Assembly (NCBI RefSeq): GCF_014203365.1
Contig: NZ_JACHIS010000001.1
Coordinates: forward strand, 2,852,001 to 2,916,000
Length of the DNA: 64,000 bases
Direction: 5' to 3'
From: Actinoalloteichus hymeniacidonis
Lineage (GTDB): Bacteria > Actinomycetota > Actinomycetes > Mycobacteriales > Pseudonocardiaceae
The notes below the pieces were generated by a model. It was not told the DNA's origin, searched no databases, and was given only the letters and a program-made list of their open reading frames with translations. Position 1 is the stretch's first letter. Every line of letters starts with the position of its first letter. The position numbers and the translations under genes are program-made. Of this stretch, positions 40,951 through 49,686 are shown piece by piece.

Positions 40951-42056
40951 CCGACTCCACGCAGGCGAGCGGCTCGCCGACATCGGCCACGCCCGACACG
41001 AAGGCCGGGGACGCCGATGGTCCTACTCCGGCTCCGCCCGATGTTCCCGAACCGCCCCGGCCCTGGTGGCGGCCCAGGCTGGACGCGGACTGGGTTCGCC
41101 GCAACGGGGTCTTCGTCGCCCTGGCCCTACTGGTGTTGATCAACGTGATCATCACCCCCAACTTCGTCAGCGAAGGCACCCTGCGCCTCCAACTGATCCA
41201 GGTGGCTCCGGTGCTGATCGTGGCGCTGGGCATGGCCCTGGTCATCGGAACCCAGGGCATCGACCTGTCGGTGGGGGCGGTGATGGCGCTGGCAGCGGCG
41301 CTGATCCCGCTCTACATCGGATACGGCGCGGCCATCGCGATCCTGGTCGCGCTGTTGGCAGGCTGCATCACCGGCGCGATCGCGGGCTCACTCGTCGCCA
41401 GGGTCGGCGTGCAGCCCATCGTGGCGACCCTCGGTCTGATGGTCGCCGGGCGTGGTGTGGCGAACCTGATCGGCGGCGAGATCAAGAGCATCCGCGAGCC
41501 CGGGATCGTGGCCCTGGGCACCGGCAACCTGTTGGGCATCCCGTATGTGGTGCTCATCGCCGCCGCAGTCTCGCTCGCCGTCTGGTTCGCGGTGCGACGC
41601 ACCATCTACGGTCGCCGACTCCTCGCCATCGGTGGCAACAAGCGGGCCGCGGAATTGGCGGGACTGCCGGTGCGCCGGGTCCTGATCACGACCTATGTCG
41701 TCTGTGGTCTGCTCGCCGCGTTGGCGGGTGCGTTGCTGGCGGCTCGTTCGCAGGCCAGCGACCCGACCCGGCTCGGGCTGCTCATCGAACTGTCGGCGAT
41801 CACCGCCGTGGTGATCGGCGGGACGCCGCTGTCGGGCGGCCAGGTCCGCGTCGTGGGCACCATCGCGGGCGCCCTGTTGATGCAGCTCATCACCGCCACC
41901 CTGATCTTCCACGACATCCCGGACTCGACAGCTCAGATCGTCCAGGCCGTCATCGTGGTCGCCGCCGTCTACGTGCAGCTCGGTCGCCGCAAGACCGGGC
42001 CGCGCAAAGGGGCCACCGCGACGAAGGCGAACACCTCCCCGGCGGTGACGCCATGA
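40947..42056 (+). CDS. ytfT: Sugar ABC transporter permease, YtfT type
   Basis: The inner-membrane permease of 369 residues has a Pro-rich cytoplasmic N-terminus (about 45 residues) and eight to ten transmembrane helices. APVLIVALGMALVIGTQGIDLSVGAVMALAAAL, IVATLGLMVAGRGVANLIGG, GRRLLAIGGNKRAAELAGLPVRRV and AVVIGGTPLSGGQV are signature stretches of BPD_transp_2 (RbsC-like) permeases. GTG 40947 overlaps the ATPase stop. With the second permease gene it gives a heterodimeric channel as in the YtfT/YjfF system. Confidence 0.87.
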   Translation: MTDSTQASGSPTSATPDTKAGDADGPTPAPPDVPEPPRPWWRPRLDADWVRRNGVFVALALLVLINVIITPNFVSEGTLRLQLIQVAPVLIVALGMALVIGTQGIDLSVGAVMALAAALIPLYIGYGAAIAILVALLAGCITGAIAGSLVARVGVQPIVATLGLMVAGRGVANLIGGEIKSIREPGIVALGTGNLLGIPYVVLIAAAVSLAVWFAVRRTIYGRRLLAIGGNKRAAELAGLPVRRVLITTYVVCGLLAALAGALLAARSQASDPTRLGLLIELSAITAVVIGGTPLSGGQVRVVGTIAGALLMQLITATLIFHDIPDSTAQIVQAVIVVAAVYVQLGRRKTGPRKGATATKANTSPAVTP

Positions 42057-42131
42057 CACCACCGGCCTGCCAGACACCTCGATCACATCGCGCCATTCGG
42101 ATCGACTCGACGTTGAAAGGCAGGGCGTGAC

Positions 42132-43148
42132 ATGAGCAGCCCCGTCGTCGCGCCCACCCCGGAAGGACCGCCGAGGGAGGTGCCGACCGCCCCCGGTTCC
42201 CGTGCCCGGCTGGCCCGCCTGGTGCAGCGGCAGGGGGCGTTGGTGATCCTCATCGTTGCGGTGCTGGCCGCGACGTTCGCCTTCGATTCCTTCGGCACCA
42301 GCGGAAACCTGACCAATATCGGCATGCAGGCCTCGTTCCTGGCCGTCGTCGCGCTCGGTATGACCTTCGTGATCATGACCGGCGGTATCGATCTGTCGGT
42401 GGGGTCCGTGTTCGCCCTGGGCGGGGTGCTCGCGGCCTGGGGGTCGCAGTACGGCACCTGGGCGGCACTGCTGTTGCCGCTGCTGGTCTGCGGCGCGATC
42501 GGTTTGATCCAGGGATTGATCATCGCCAAGGGCGGGCTGCCACCGTTCATCGTCACGCTGGCGGGTCTGCTGTTCGCCCGAGGCCTGCTGTTGCTCATCA
42601 GCGACGAGGGCGCCACCACCTACAAGGTGCCCGCCGAATCGGCGTTCCGCGAACTGGCACAGGGCCGATTCCTGGGCATCGGCTTCCCGATCTGGCTGGT
42701 GATCATCGCCTTCGTCATCGGCAGCGTGGTGCTACACCGGACCTCGTACGGGGCGACGGTGCTCGCCATCGGCGGACAGGAGGACGCGGCGGACCTGATG
42801 GGGCTGCCGGTGGCCCGCACCAAGATCGTCGCCTACCTGACCTCCGGCCTGCTCGCCGGTTTCGGCGGGATGCTGATCGCCTCGTACACGTCCTCGGGCG
42901 TCACGGTCCTGGGCGTCGGCATGGAGCTGGAGGCCATCGCGGCGGTGGTGCTCGGTGGCACCCTGCTCACCGGCGGTGCGGGGACGGTGCTGGGCACCCT
43001 CGTCGGTGTGCTGCTGCTTCAGGTGATCATGAACGTGATCAATCAGGTGGGTTCGTTGAACTCGAACTGGCAGGCGGTGGTCAGCGGGACGATCCTGCTG
43101 GCGGTGGTCACCCTGCAGCAGTGGTTGGCGAAGGTGCAACGCCGCTGA
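42132..43148 (+). CDS. yjfF: Sugar ABC transporter permease, YjfF type
   Basis: The second permease, 338 residues, belongs to BPD_transp_2. MQASFLAVVALGMTFVIMTGGIDLSVGSVFALGGVLAAW, PPFIVTLAGLLFARGLLLLISDEGAT, TVLAIGGQEDAADLMGLPVARTK and AAVVLGGTLLTGGAGTVLGTLVGV are characteristic; the length and gene position match YjfF. Having two different permease genes distinguishes this operon from ribose systems with one RbsC. A perfect 15-bp terminator stands right after it, ending the operon. Confidence 0.87.
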   Translation: MSSPVVAPTPEGPPREVPTAPGSRARLARLVQRQGALVILIVAVLAATFAFDSFGTSGNLTNIGMQASFLAVVALGMTFVIMTGGIDLSVGSVFALGGVLAAWGSQYGTWAALLLPLLVCGAIGLIQGLIIAKGGLPPFIVTLAGLLFARGLLLLISDEGATTYKVPAESAFRELAQGRFLGIGFPIWLVIIAFVIGSVVLHRTSYGATVLAIGGQEDAADLMGLPVARTKIVAYLTSGLLAGFGGMLIASYTSSGVTVLGVGMELEAIAAVVLGGTLLTGGAGTVLGTLVGVLLLQVIMNVINQVGSLNSNWQAVVSGTILLAVVTLQQWLAKVQRR

Positions 43149-43157
43149 AACCGGCGA

Positions 43158-43192
43158 TGAGGACTCCCGCTCGATCGGAGCGGGAGTCCTCA
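43158..43192. terminator. Bidirectional terminator between yjfF and the zinc-ribbon gene
   Basis: TGAGGACTCCCGCTC and GAGCGGGAGTCCTCA form a perfect 15-bp stem around GATCG. Genes converge here from both sides. Confidence 0.88.
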
Positions 43193-43205
43193 CCGCGCGA
43201 ACGCA

Positions 43206-43763
43206 CTACCGGCTCGCAGCGGTGAGCTTCCGACGGCCGGCCACACGATCGCGTGGCGGGACCGGCGGCTCGTCGAGCGTCGCGCGGAGCCGGTGGATCG
43301 TCCGCAGGATCTCCGCCCGATGTTTGGCGGATTTGATCCAGGCGGGCAGTCTGGCGATCATCGTCATGCCACTCCCGTGCAGGCGTTCCCGAATCCTGGC
43401 GGCCACGTACTGCTCCAACAGATCCAGATGTTGCGCATTCAACACCCAGAGTTCCCGCCCGCCACAGCATTCGGCGGTCAGCCACAGCGGAAACCGGAAG
43501 AACGGGTCCGTCGGACCGCCCCAGGCCGAGCAGGACGAGGCATCCCAGTCCGCCGTGTAAGCGCAGGTCGGACAGGTCAGGCGGCGTGGCCAGGAGATGA
43601 TGAACCGGCTCTCGTTCGGGTAAGCCCGGCTGATCGCCCGATTCGCGCAGCGTGGACAGACGACCATGATGTCCTCGGCCGCCAGGTGCGGCACCTGGAT
43701 AGCCGGGTCGATGAACCGGGTTCGGTCGTCGTTTCGCTGGTCGTCCACGCGACCATCCTCCAT
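43206..43763 (-). CDS. Zinc-ribbon (TFIIB-type) protein of unknown function
   Basis: The 185-residue protein has a four-cysteine zinc ribbon near residues 33-67: MVVCPRCANRAI and LTCPTCAYTADW provide the two CxxC pairs. A second pair of cysteines occurs in SSCSAWGG and AECCGGRELW, in a domain that ends in WVLNAQHLDLLEQYVAARIRERL. A C-terminal helical part (LPAWIKSAKHRAEILRTIHRLRATL) follows. Proteins of this layout are widespread in actinobacteria and unassigned. ATG 43763 is the chosen start; an in-frame GTG two codons earlier is possible. Confidence 0.78.
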   Translation of the reverse strand: MEDGRVDDQRNDDRTRFIDPAIQVPHLAAEDIMVVCPRCANRAISRAYPNESRFIISWPRRLTCPTCAYTADWDASSCSAWGGPTDPFFRFPLWLTAECCGGRELWVLNAQHLDLLEQYVAARIRERLHGSGMTMIARLPAWIKSAKHRAEILRTIHRLRATLDEPPVPPRDRVAGRRKLTAASR

Positions 43764-43822
43764 GACCACGCCGCAGGGGTCAGCTGAATTTCGCGACGAC
43801 CACCTGACCACCGCCCGCTCGG

Positions 43823-44536
43823 TCAGCCCCGAGGCAACCGAGCCACCAACTTCTCCAACAGCTCGGGATGCTCCCCGAGCGCCTCGCGCATGGTCTGCTC
43901 GAGGACGGGGGTATACCCGGGGATGTCCACCGTGGACCAGTCGATCGACCCCAACGGCGGCTCGGGGTCGTACTCGATCATCGTCTGAATACGCCGGGCG
44001 ACCTCCTCGCCTTCGAGCTGCTGCGCGAGATGCAGCGCCATGTCGATACCCGCCGCCACTCCGGCGGCCGTCAACACCGGTCCGTCCTGCACCCAACGCT
44101 CCCGCGCCGGGGTCGCCCCGAGGGCTGCCAACACAGTCACGAACATCCAGTGCGTCGTGGCCCGACGCCCTTCCAACAGCCCGGCGGCGCCCAACAACAG
44201 CGCCCCCGTGCACACCGACGTCATCAGATGCGCGCCCGACGCGCTCTCCCGCAGATAGCGCAGCAGCCGCTCGTCGGTCATCGCGGCGAGCGTCGGCGTC
44301 ATACCGCCGGGCACCACCACGATGAACGGATCGGGCACCTCGTCGAAGGTGTATTCCGCCGCGAGGAGAAGCCCGGAGTCCGACGGCATCTTCTCGGTGT
44401 TCGCGGCCACCACGGCGACTCGATACTCGGGGACGAAGGCCGCCAGACCCGCGAGGACCTGCAGGGGCCCGACGATGTCCAGCGGTGTCAGGCCCGGATA
44501 GATGACGAATGCGATGGTGCGCTGCTCGGTGGTCAT
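43823..44536 (-). CDS. DJ-1/PfpI-family protein
   Basis: This glutamine-amidotransferase-like protein of 237 residues has the nucleophile Cys in HLMTSVCTGALLLGAAGLLEGRRATTHW, the pattern of the DJ-1/PfpI and isonitrile-hydratase-like group. IAFVIYPGLTPLDIVGPLQVL and VVVPGGM are the other core motifs. The start at ATG 44536 (MTTEQRTIAF) opens the domain; longer starts at 44548 and 44599 are possible. It is divergent from a GlxA-type regulator that contains a related domain, so that regulator probably controls it. Confidence 0.85.
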   Translation of the reverse strand: MTTEQRTIAFVIYPGLTPLDIVGPLQVLAGLAAFVPEYRVAVVAANTEKMPSDSGLLLAAEYTFDEVPDPFIVVVPGGMTPTLAAMTDERLLRYLRESASGAHLMTSVCTGALLLGAAGLLEGRRATTHWMFVTVLAALGATPARERWVQDGPVLTAAGVAAGIDMALHLAQQLEGEEVARRIQTMIEYDPEPPLGSIDWSTVDIPGYTPVLEQTMREALGEHPELLEKLVARLPRG

Positions 44537-44619
44537 GATCGACACCATGCCGTCGCCGATATCGGGGCGGCCATCGTGATGTCCGAGATCCTGCGACATC
44601 GGTCCGCTTTCCGGCGGAT

Positions 44620-44625
44620 TACCCT
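44620..44625 (+). promoter_or_regulatory. -10 element TACCCT, leaderless start of the GlxA-type gene
   Basis: TACCCT is followed by seven bases and the GTG at 44633. Confidence 0.5.
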
Positions 44626-44632
44626 GGCGAAG

Positions 44633-45616
44633 GTGCCGGTCTCACCGCGTCGCATCGTGATCGTCGGCTATCCCGAGGCGACCCTGTTGGACATCGCCTG
44701 CCCTGCGGATGTGTTCGACGGCGCCAATCGGGTTCGCGGCGAGACCGAGTACGAGATCATCACGGCCACCGTCGGCGGTCAGGGCGTCCGTACCTCCTGT
44801 GGGATCGTCCTCGCCGCTGATCTGCCGCTCGAACGAGTCGCCGGCCCGGTGGACACCCTGATCGTCGCGGGTGGTCACGGACACGACGCCGCCGCGTCCG
44901 ATGTCCGCGTCACCGATCAGATTCGCAGGCTCGCCGCCGTGAGCAGGCGGGTCGCCTCGGTGTGCACGGGGGCGAGTGTGCTCGCGGGCGCCGGCCTGCT
45001 CGACGGCCGTCGAGCGACCACGCACTGGTTCTACCTGGACGAGATCGCCCGCCGCTATCCGAAGGTGAGCTTCGATCCCAAGCCGCTGTTCGTCGAGGAC
45101 GGCAACGTGTACACCGCAGCCGGGGTGACCAGCGGACTCGACCTCGCGCTGGCCCTGGTGGAGCAGGACCACGGAGCGGCCACCGCCCGCAGTGTCGCCA
45201 GGGGGCTGGTCGCCTACCTGCAGCGTCCCGGCAATCAGGCACAGGTGAGTCTGTTCGTGGCCGCGCGGCCGACCGAGACGCCGCCGGTCCGAACCGTGAC
45301 CGACCACATCGCCGCGCACCTCGACGGGGATCTGCGGGTCGTGACGCTCGCCCGGTTGGCGGGCATCGGCTCCCGCCACCTGAGCAGGCTCTTCGCCGAG
45401 GAACTCAACACGACACCGACGCGCTACGTCCGGGCGGTACGTACCGAGGCCGCCGCCGCGCTGCTCATCGACACCTCGTTACCGCTGAAGGCGATCGCTC
45501 GTCGCTGCGGACTCGGCACGGCCGAGACACTCCGGCAGGCGTTCCTGGACGCCTACGACACGACGCCGTCCAACTACCGCAGGCTGCACCGCCGCCGGGA
45601 CCTCGTCACGCGGTAG
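44633..45616 (+). CDS. GlxA-type AraC-family regulator with DJ-1/PfpI sensor domain
   Basis: This transcription factor of 327 residues has an N-terminal DJ-1/PfpI-like domain (IVIVGYPEATLLDIACPADVF, LIVAGGHG, VASVCTGASVLAGAGLLDGRRATTHW, YTAAGVTSGLDLALALVE). A C-terminal AraC double HTH follows (HLDGDLRVVTLARLAGIGSRHLSRLFAEELNTTPTRYVRAVRTEAAAALL and IARRCGLGTAETLRQAFLDAYDTTPSNYR). GTG at 44633 sits seven bases after a -10 element. The divergent neighbour encodes a stand-alone DJ-1 protein, the usual partner arrangement. Confidence 0.9.
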   Translation: MPVSPRRIVIVGYPEATLLDIACPADVFDGANRVRGETEYEIITATVGGQGVRTSCGIVLAADLPLERVAGPVDTLIVAGGHGHDAAASDVRVTDQIRRLAAVSRRVASVCTGASVLAGAGLLDGRRATTHWFYLDEIARRYPKVSFDPKPLFVEDGNVYTAAGVTSGLDLALALVEQDHGAATARSVARGLVAYLQRPGNQAQVSLFVAARPTETPPVRTVTDHIAAHLDGDLRVVTLARLAGIGSRHLSRLFAEELNTTPTRYVRAVRTEAAAALLIDTSLPLKAIARRCGLGTAETLRQAFLDAYDTTPSNYRRLHRRRDLVTR

Positions 45617-46448
45617 TCCGCTACCCGGCAGCGACTTGAGCCGTTCTCCCGGCTTCGGCACCGTGAACGGCCACTCCCGTGCAGTGCCTCGTTCGCCCCT
45701 GCCGAGGAACACATGCCGGGTGGCGACGACACCTCCTCGACGATCGAGCACATACGCGGAGCAATGGCGCGAGCACCTTCCGGGAGGTCGAGGAACACGG
45801 TGTGCAGCAGACCCATGACGACGTCTTCCGCACGGTGCGCGACATCTTCGGCCACGTCGTGAAAGCAGACCTGGCCGATCTGTTCGCAGAGCAGGCCAGG
45901 GTGAGCGCGCTCGGGATACATGGTCCGATGGCGACGCGTCGCCCGGAATTCGCCACGCGGGCTTGAAGATGTTGCCGGCCGTCGCCCTCGGGTAGTGAGT
46001 TGGCGGCGATGATCTCCAGGCCTTCGACGTCGAACAGCGCGCAGAATCTGGCCAGCCCGTTGGGCCATGGCGCTGCTGAGATCGATCGACCGATCTGAAG
46101 GGCTCGGCCACCACCGCCAGCTCGGGCACCGAGTCGGTTGGTACGCGCAGAGTTTCGCTGTCAGAATGCGGCGGCTCGCGCGGTGCTTGCCGCTCGGCAC
46201 CCGCCGACCACAATGGGCAGTTGCCGCAGCGGCGCCGGCGCCTCTCCCTCGGCGAGTCTGGCAGAACGCCAGGTCGAAGTCTCCGTCACCCAGAATCGCC
46301 AGAAAAACCCTAACTAACAAAGACAGAAGTCTCATTGTGACGGCAATTAAATGGTCGAAAACCCGATGTCGGCGAGGCAGTTTCCATTAGCTTGTGCCAA
46401 GGCGTGCGGACCGCACCGCACCCAGACAGATGCCCAGGGGGACCGTGG
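45617..46448. other. Gene-poor, possibly decayed region
   Basis: No intact gene is seen in these 832 bases. On the minus strand, short coding-like pieces appear in different frames, e.g. one with LARFCALFDVEGLEIIAANSLPEGDGRQH and another with HPGLLCEQIGQVCFHDVAEDVAHRAEDVVMGLL. This fits an old frameshifted gene that I cannot name. The last 130 bases are AT-richer and should hold the promoter of the radical SAM gene. Confidence 0.4.
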
Positions 46449-48380
46449 ATGGAGCGCAACAAAAGGCTTTCGGTGTGCATCGTGCAGCAAGGTGTCTGGG
46501 ACCTCCCGTTGGAGTCGATGCCGTTGGCGGCGGGGTATCTCAAGGCGGCGGCATTGTCCGACGACCACGTGCGCGCGCACGCGGACATCAGCATCAAGAA
46601 CTTCCGAGGCGGCGACCGGCTCGTCAAGATGGCCCAGGAGCTGTTCGCCGAAGACCCGCCCGACGTGCTCGCCTTCTCCGTTCTGGGGTGGAACTTCCGT
46701 GAGTTCGGCGCGTTGGCCGAGACTTTCAAGCAGATCAACCCGCAGGGCTGGGTCGTCTTCGGCGGCACCCATGTGGCGAATCAGGCGCCGCGCACCTTCC
46801 GGTTGTTCCCGGAGGTAGACGTCGTCGTCAACGGCGAGGGCGAGTTCGTCCTGCGCGACCTGCTGACCGCGTGGCTCGATGGGAGGACGCCACATCGGCT
46901 GTCGACCATCGCGGGCATCTCGTTCCGCGCCGAGGACGGGGAGGTCGTGACCACTCTGCCGCGCGACCGAATCGACGACCTCGACGCCATCCCGTCGCCG
47001 TTCCTCACCGGTGCTATCGAACTGACCGACAGCGAGGGTCGGTTCCGCTACGACGTCGCCTTGATGGAGACCAACCGAGGGTGCCCGTATAAGTGCTCGT
47101 TCTGCTACTGGGGCGGCGCGGTCGGCCAGCGCATCCGGGCCTTCTCCCGCGAGCGGTTGCGTGCCGAGCTCGAACTGTTCGCCAAGCACAAGGTGCACAC
47201 CATCGTGCTGTGCGATGCGAACTTCGGCATCCTGCCGATCGACCGGGAGTTCGTGGAGGACATGATCGCCGTCCGCGAGATCTATGGGTTCCCGCGGGCT
47301 TTGGAGACGTCGTGGGCCAAGAACAAGTCTCCACTGTTCTACGACATCGTCCGGACGATGAAACGTACCGGCCTGCGTAGTTCGTTCACCCTCGCGCTGC
47401 AGACCCTCAGCAGCGACGCGCTGAGCACGATGAACAGACGCAACATGAAGGTCAATGACTGGGAGGACCTCGCGCGTTGGTTGGACAAGGAAGGACTCGA
47501 CTGTTACGCCGAGTTGATCTGGGGTGCACCTGGGGAGACCGTCGAGTCCTTCCTGACGGGATACGACAGATTATCCCGGCATGTCTCTCGAATCGCGGTC
47601 TATCCGCTGCACCTGTTGCCCAACACCGAGTACACCGAGAAGAAGCAGGAGTACGGAATCGTCTCGGTACGCGGCGATGACGACGATTTCGAGTACATCC
47701 TGTCGCACAACACGATGACTCAGGTGGAGAACCGGGAGATCAAGCGGTTCCTGTTCTGGACCAGGGTGATGGCGGAGAACGCCGTCCTGCGTCATGTGTG
47801 GATCGGTATTCGAGAGCTCACCGAGTTGACGCAGTCACAGGTGCTGCGCGGCTTGGACGCCTGGACCGAGCGGACCGACGAGTCGGGGGCCGAGCCGTTG
47901 CGCGACGCCGTCGTCAGGGCGGCCAGCAGCGACGTCGCTTTCGGGGACGCCGTCAGCTACCTGCTCGGACACCCCGAGGCCAAACGGATGTTGCTGCGCT
48001 GGTGGCAGGAGGACATCCGACCGTTGCTACCCGCCGAGCACGCGGATCTGCTGGATGAGATCTTCCGGTACGACCTGCTGACCCATCCGCACTATGACCA
48101 CCCGGATTCGAGCACGCCGCTGGAGATGCTCCCGGAGGTCGAACTGCACGGCGCTCGGTACTTCGTCCGGAGCCAGGTCTCGCTCCGGCACGACGTGCCC
48201 TCGGTCGTCGAGGGATTACGCACCAGACAGGGCAAGGACGTCGCGTCCGGCCCGGTCACCGTCGACCTCTACTACCGCGCAGGCGCTGAGAACTTCATCG
48301 GGTCCACGAACCACGAGGAGATCGTCTATTTCATGGGCATGACCGAGCGAGAAGCGTTGGCCGGACTCGGCACCTCCTGA
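46449..48380 (+). CDS. B12-binding-domain radical SAM protein
   Basis: The 643-residue enzyme has an N-terminal cobalamin-binding-like Rossmann domain (LPLAAGYLKAAAL, PPDVLAFSVLGWNF, GWVVFGGTHVANQAPRTFRLFPEVDVVVNGEGE) and a radical SAM barrel with the iron-sulfur motif CxxxCxxC as Cys212, Cys216, Cys219 (NRGCPYKCSFCYW). CDANFGILPIDREFVEDM and YAELIWGAPGETVESFLTGYDRL continue the barrel. About 200 C-terminal residues are of unknown role. Class B enzymes of this type methylate unactivated carbons or phosphorus, but a reaction cannot be assigned. ATG 46449 follows AGGGGG. No pathway genes flank it and a terminator follows, so it stands alone. Confidence 0.85.
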   Translation: MERNKRLSVCIVQQGVWDLPLESMPLAAGYLKAAALSDDHVRAHADISIKNFRGGDRLVKMAQELFAEDPPDVLAFSVLGWNFREFGALAETFKQINPQGWVVFGGTHVANQAPRTFRLFPEVDVVVNGEGEFVLRDLLTAWLDGRTPHRLSTIAGISFRAEDGEVVTTLPRDRIDDLDAIPSPFLTGAIELTDSEGRFRYDVALMETNRGCPYKCSFCYWGGAVGQRIRAFSRERLRAELELFAKHKVHTIVLCDANFGILPIDREFVEDMIAVREIYGFPRALETSWAKNKSPLFYDIVRTMKRTGLRSSFTLALQTLSSDALSTMNRRNMKVNDWEDLARWLDKEGLDCYAELIWGAPGETVESFLTGYDRLSRHVSRIAVYPLHLLPNTEYTEKKQEYGIVSVRGDDDDFEYILSHNTMTQVENREIKRFLFWTRVMAENAVLRHVWIGIRELTELTQSQVLRGLDAWTERTDESGAEPLRDAVVRAASSDVAFGDAVSYLLGHPEAKRMLLRWWQEDIRPLLPAEHADLLDEIFRYDLLTHPHYDHPDSSTPLEMLPEVELHGARYFVRSQVSLRHDVPSVVEGLRTRQGKDVASGPVTVDLYYRAGAENFIGSTNHEEIVYFMGMTEREALAGLGTS

Positions 48381-48412
48381 TCGAACCCACGCGGGCGGCG
48401 TCGAGACGCCAT

Positions 48413-48438
48413 GGATAGGCCCCCTCGGGGGCCTATCC
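48413..48438. terminator. Terminator between the radical SAM and AHSA1 genes
   Basis: GGATAGGCCCC and GGGGCCTATCC form a perfect stem around a CTCG tip. It serves both converging genes. Confidence 0.8.
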
Positions 48439-48467
48439 AACGGGGAGAACCGGTACGTGATCGCTCA

Positions 48468-48944
48468 TCAGCCGAAAACGGCGGCGTACTTCTGCGTCAG
48501 CTCGCCTGCGCGGTCCATCGGTGCCCAGCCGACTTCGCGGCCGTCCAGTCGGGCCGCGAGAACCTCTAGGCCCGCATGCCAACCGGCGCCGGTGGGCACC
48601 CCACTCTCTCGCTCGTCGAAGACGTTGGTGAACACCGCGTGGCAGCCGTCGCCCTGCGGCGTCAGTTCCCAACGCAGCAGCTCGTCGCCCCAGGTGTACT
48701 CGAGCGTCCTAGGTGGATCCGAGCGGATGATCCGACCCTCGGTGGTGGGTGCCTGCCCATTGGGGAACTCGAACACGACCGTCTCACCCTCGGGTCGAGT
48801 GAGGTCTACGACGGCGGGGAACCATCCCTTCAGTTCCTCGGTCTCGGTGATCGCCCGCCACACCTTCTCCGGTGAATGCGCGAAGGTCCGTTCGAAGCGG
48901 AGTGCGAAACGGCCGTCCTCGGTGGGAGTCAGGGTTCCGAGCAT
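48468..48944 (-). CDS. AHSA1/SRPBCC-family protein
   Basis: The 158-residue protein has a START-like helix-grip fold: RFALRFERTFAHSPEKVWRAITETEELKGWFPAVVDL and SDPPRTLEYTWGDELLRWELTPQGDGCHAVFTNVF are typical of activator-of-Hsp90-like SRPBCC proteins, which bind hydrophobic ligands. It begins 28 bases after the ArsR gene and is probably co-transcribed with it; such ArsR-AHSA1 pairs are common in actinobacteria, and the biological signal is generally unknown. Confidence 0.88.
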   Translation of the reverse strand: MLGTLTPTEDGRFALRFERTFAHSPEKVWRAITETEELKGWFPAVVDLTRPEGETVVFEFPNGQAPTTEGRIIRSDPPRTLEYTWGDELLRWELTPQGDGCHAVFTNVFDERESGVPTGAGWHAGLEVLAARLDGREVGWAPMDRAGELTQKYAAVFG

Positions 48945-48972
48945 GGATGTATCGTCCTTTCCGAATCGATGA

Positions 48973-49284
48973 TCAAGGATCTGGCATCGTGTCGAGGTGG
49001 CGGCCGAGATCGTCCAGCCGATCCGCCCACATTCGGCGATAGGGCGCGAGCCAGCGGTCCAGCTCCATCAGCGGTTCACTGTGTAGTTCGTAGACCCGGC
49101 GCTGCGCGTCCTTGCGTTGGCGGACGAATCCCGCTTCGCGCAGCACCCGGAGATGCTTCGAGGTCCCTGGCTGCGAGAGACCGAGCTGTTCCACGAGTTC
49201 GCCCACGGGCCGAGGCCGTTCCAGCAGGAGCTCGATGATCCGACGGCGGGCGGGCTCGGCCAGTACTGCGAACACGACGGCCAT
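48973..49284 (-). CDS. ArsR-family transcriptional regulator
   Basis: The 103-residue winged-helix repressor has FAVLAEPARRRIIELLLERPRPVGELVEQLGLSQPGTSKHLRVLREAGFVRQRKDAQRRVYEL, where QPGTSKHLRVLREAGFV is the recognition helix region. No metal-binding cysteines are present, so it belongs to the non-metal group paired with SRPBCC proteins. ATG at 49284 is the first start that keeps the domain. It heads a two-gene unit with the AHSA1 gene. Confidence 0.88.
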   Translation of the reverse strand: MAVVFAVLAEPARRRIIELLLERPRPVGELVEQLGLSQPGTSKHLRVLREAGFVRQRKDAQRRVYELHSEPLMELDRWLAPYRRMWADRLDDLGRHLDTMPDP

Positions 49285-49686
49285 ATCGAGAACATTAGTG
49301 TCGACTTGTATGTCTCGCAAGTTATGTACGGTGCTCGAGCAGGGTTTCGGGATTGGCTTGGGGTCGCTCGTTCGCCGTGCGTGCGCGTCATCGAGCCATG
49401 CTCGGCTGCTCGACGAAGCGATGCAGGAGCAACACCCCGAGCGCTCCTGGGACGTCCCGAGTACTACCGGGTCCGACAGCGCGATCCGCCCGCCGCGATG
49501 CCCCATACGACCTGCCGGTCCCGCCGGAGTTGCGCATCGAGATCGCGCGGAACACGGTCGACGAGTCGATCGCCCGCCGCGGCGGATTCCTGGGCCACGA
49601 GGGCGAAGGGCACCCGCCATCGGGTTCGACCGACACGGCGCGTCGTCACCAGTCGATCGGCCTCCCCTCGGTGCGCGAGCGACGCG
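49285..49686. other. Intergenic region without a recognised gene
   Basis: About 400 bases between the ArsR start and the SDR stop. A plus-strand frame (LPVPPELRIEIARNTVDESIARRGGFLGHEGEG) has some coding look but no start, stop or family that I recognise. The ArsR promoter should lie near 49290-49330. Confidence 0.35.

Noticed and set aside
46449-48380. Pairing of the radical SAM enzyme with the 22-residue peptide at 27957 as a RiPP system
   Set aside because: The genes are 18 kb apart with unrelated genes between them and no leader-binding domain is evident in the enzyme; there is no positive evidence.
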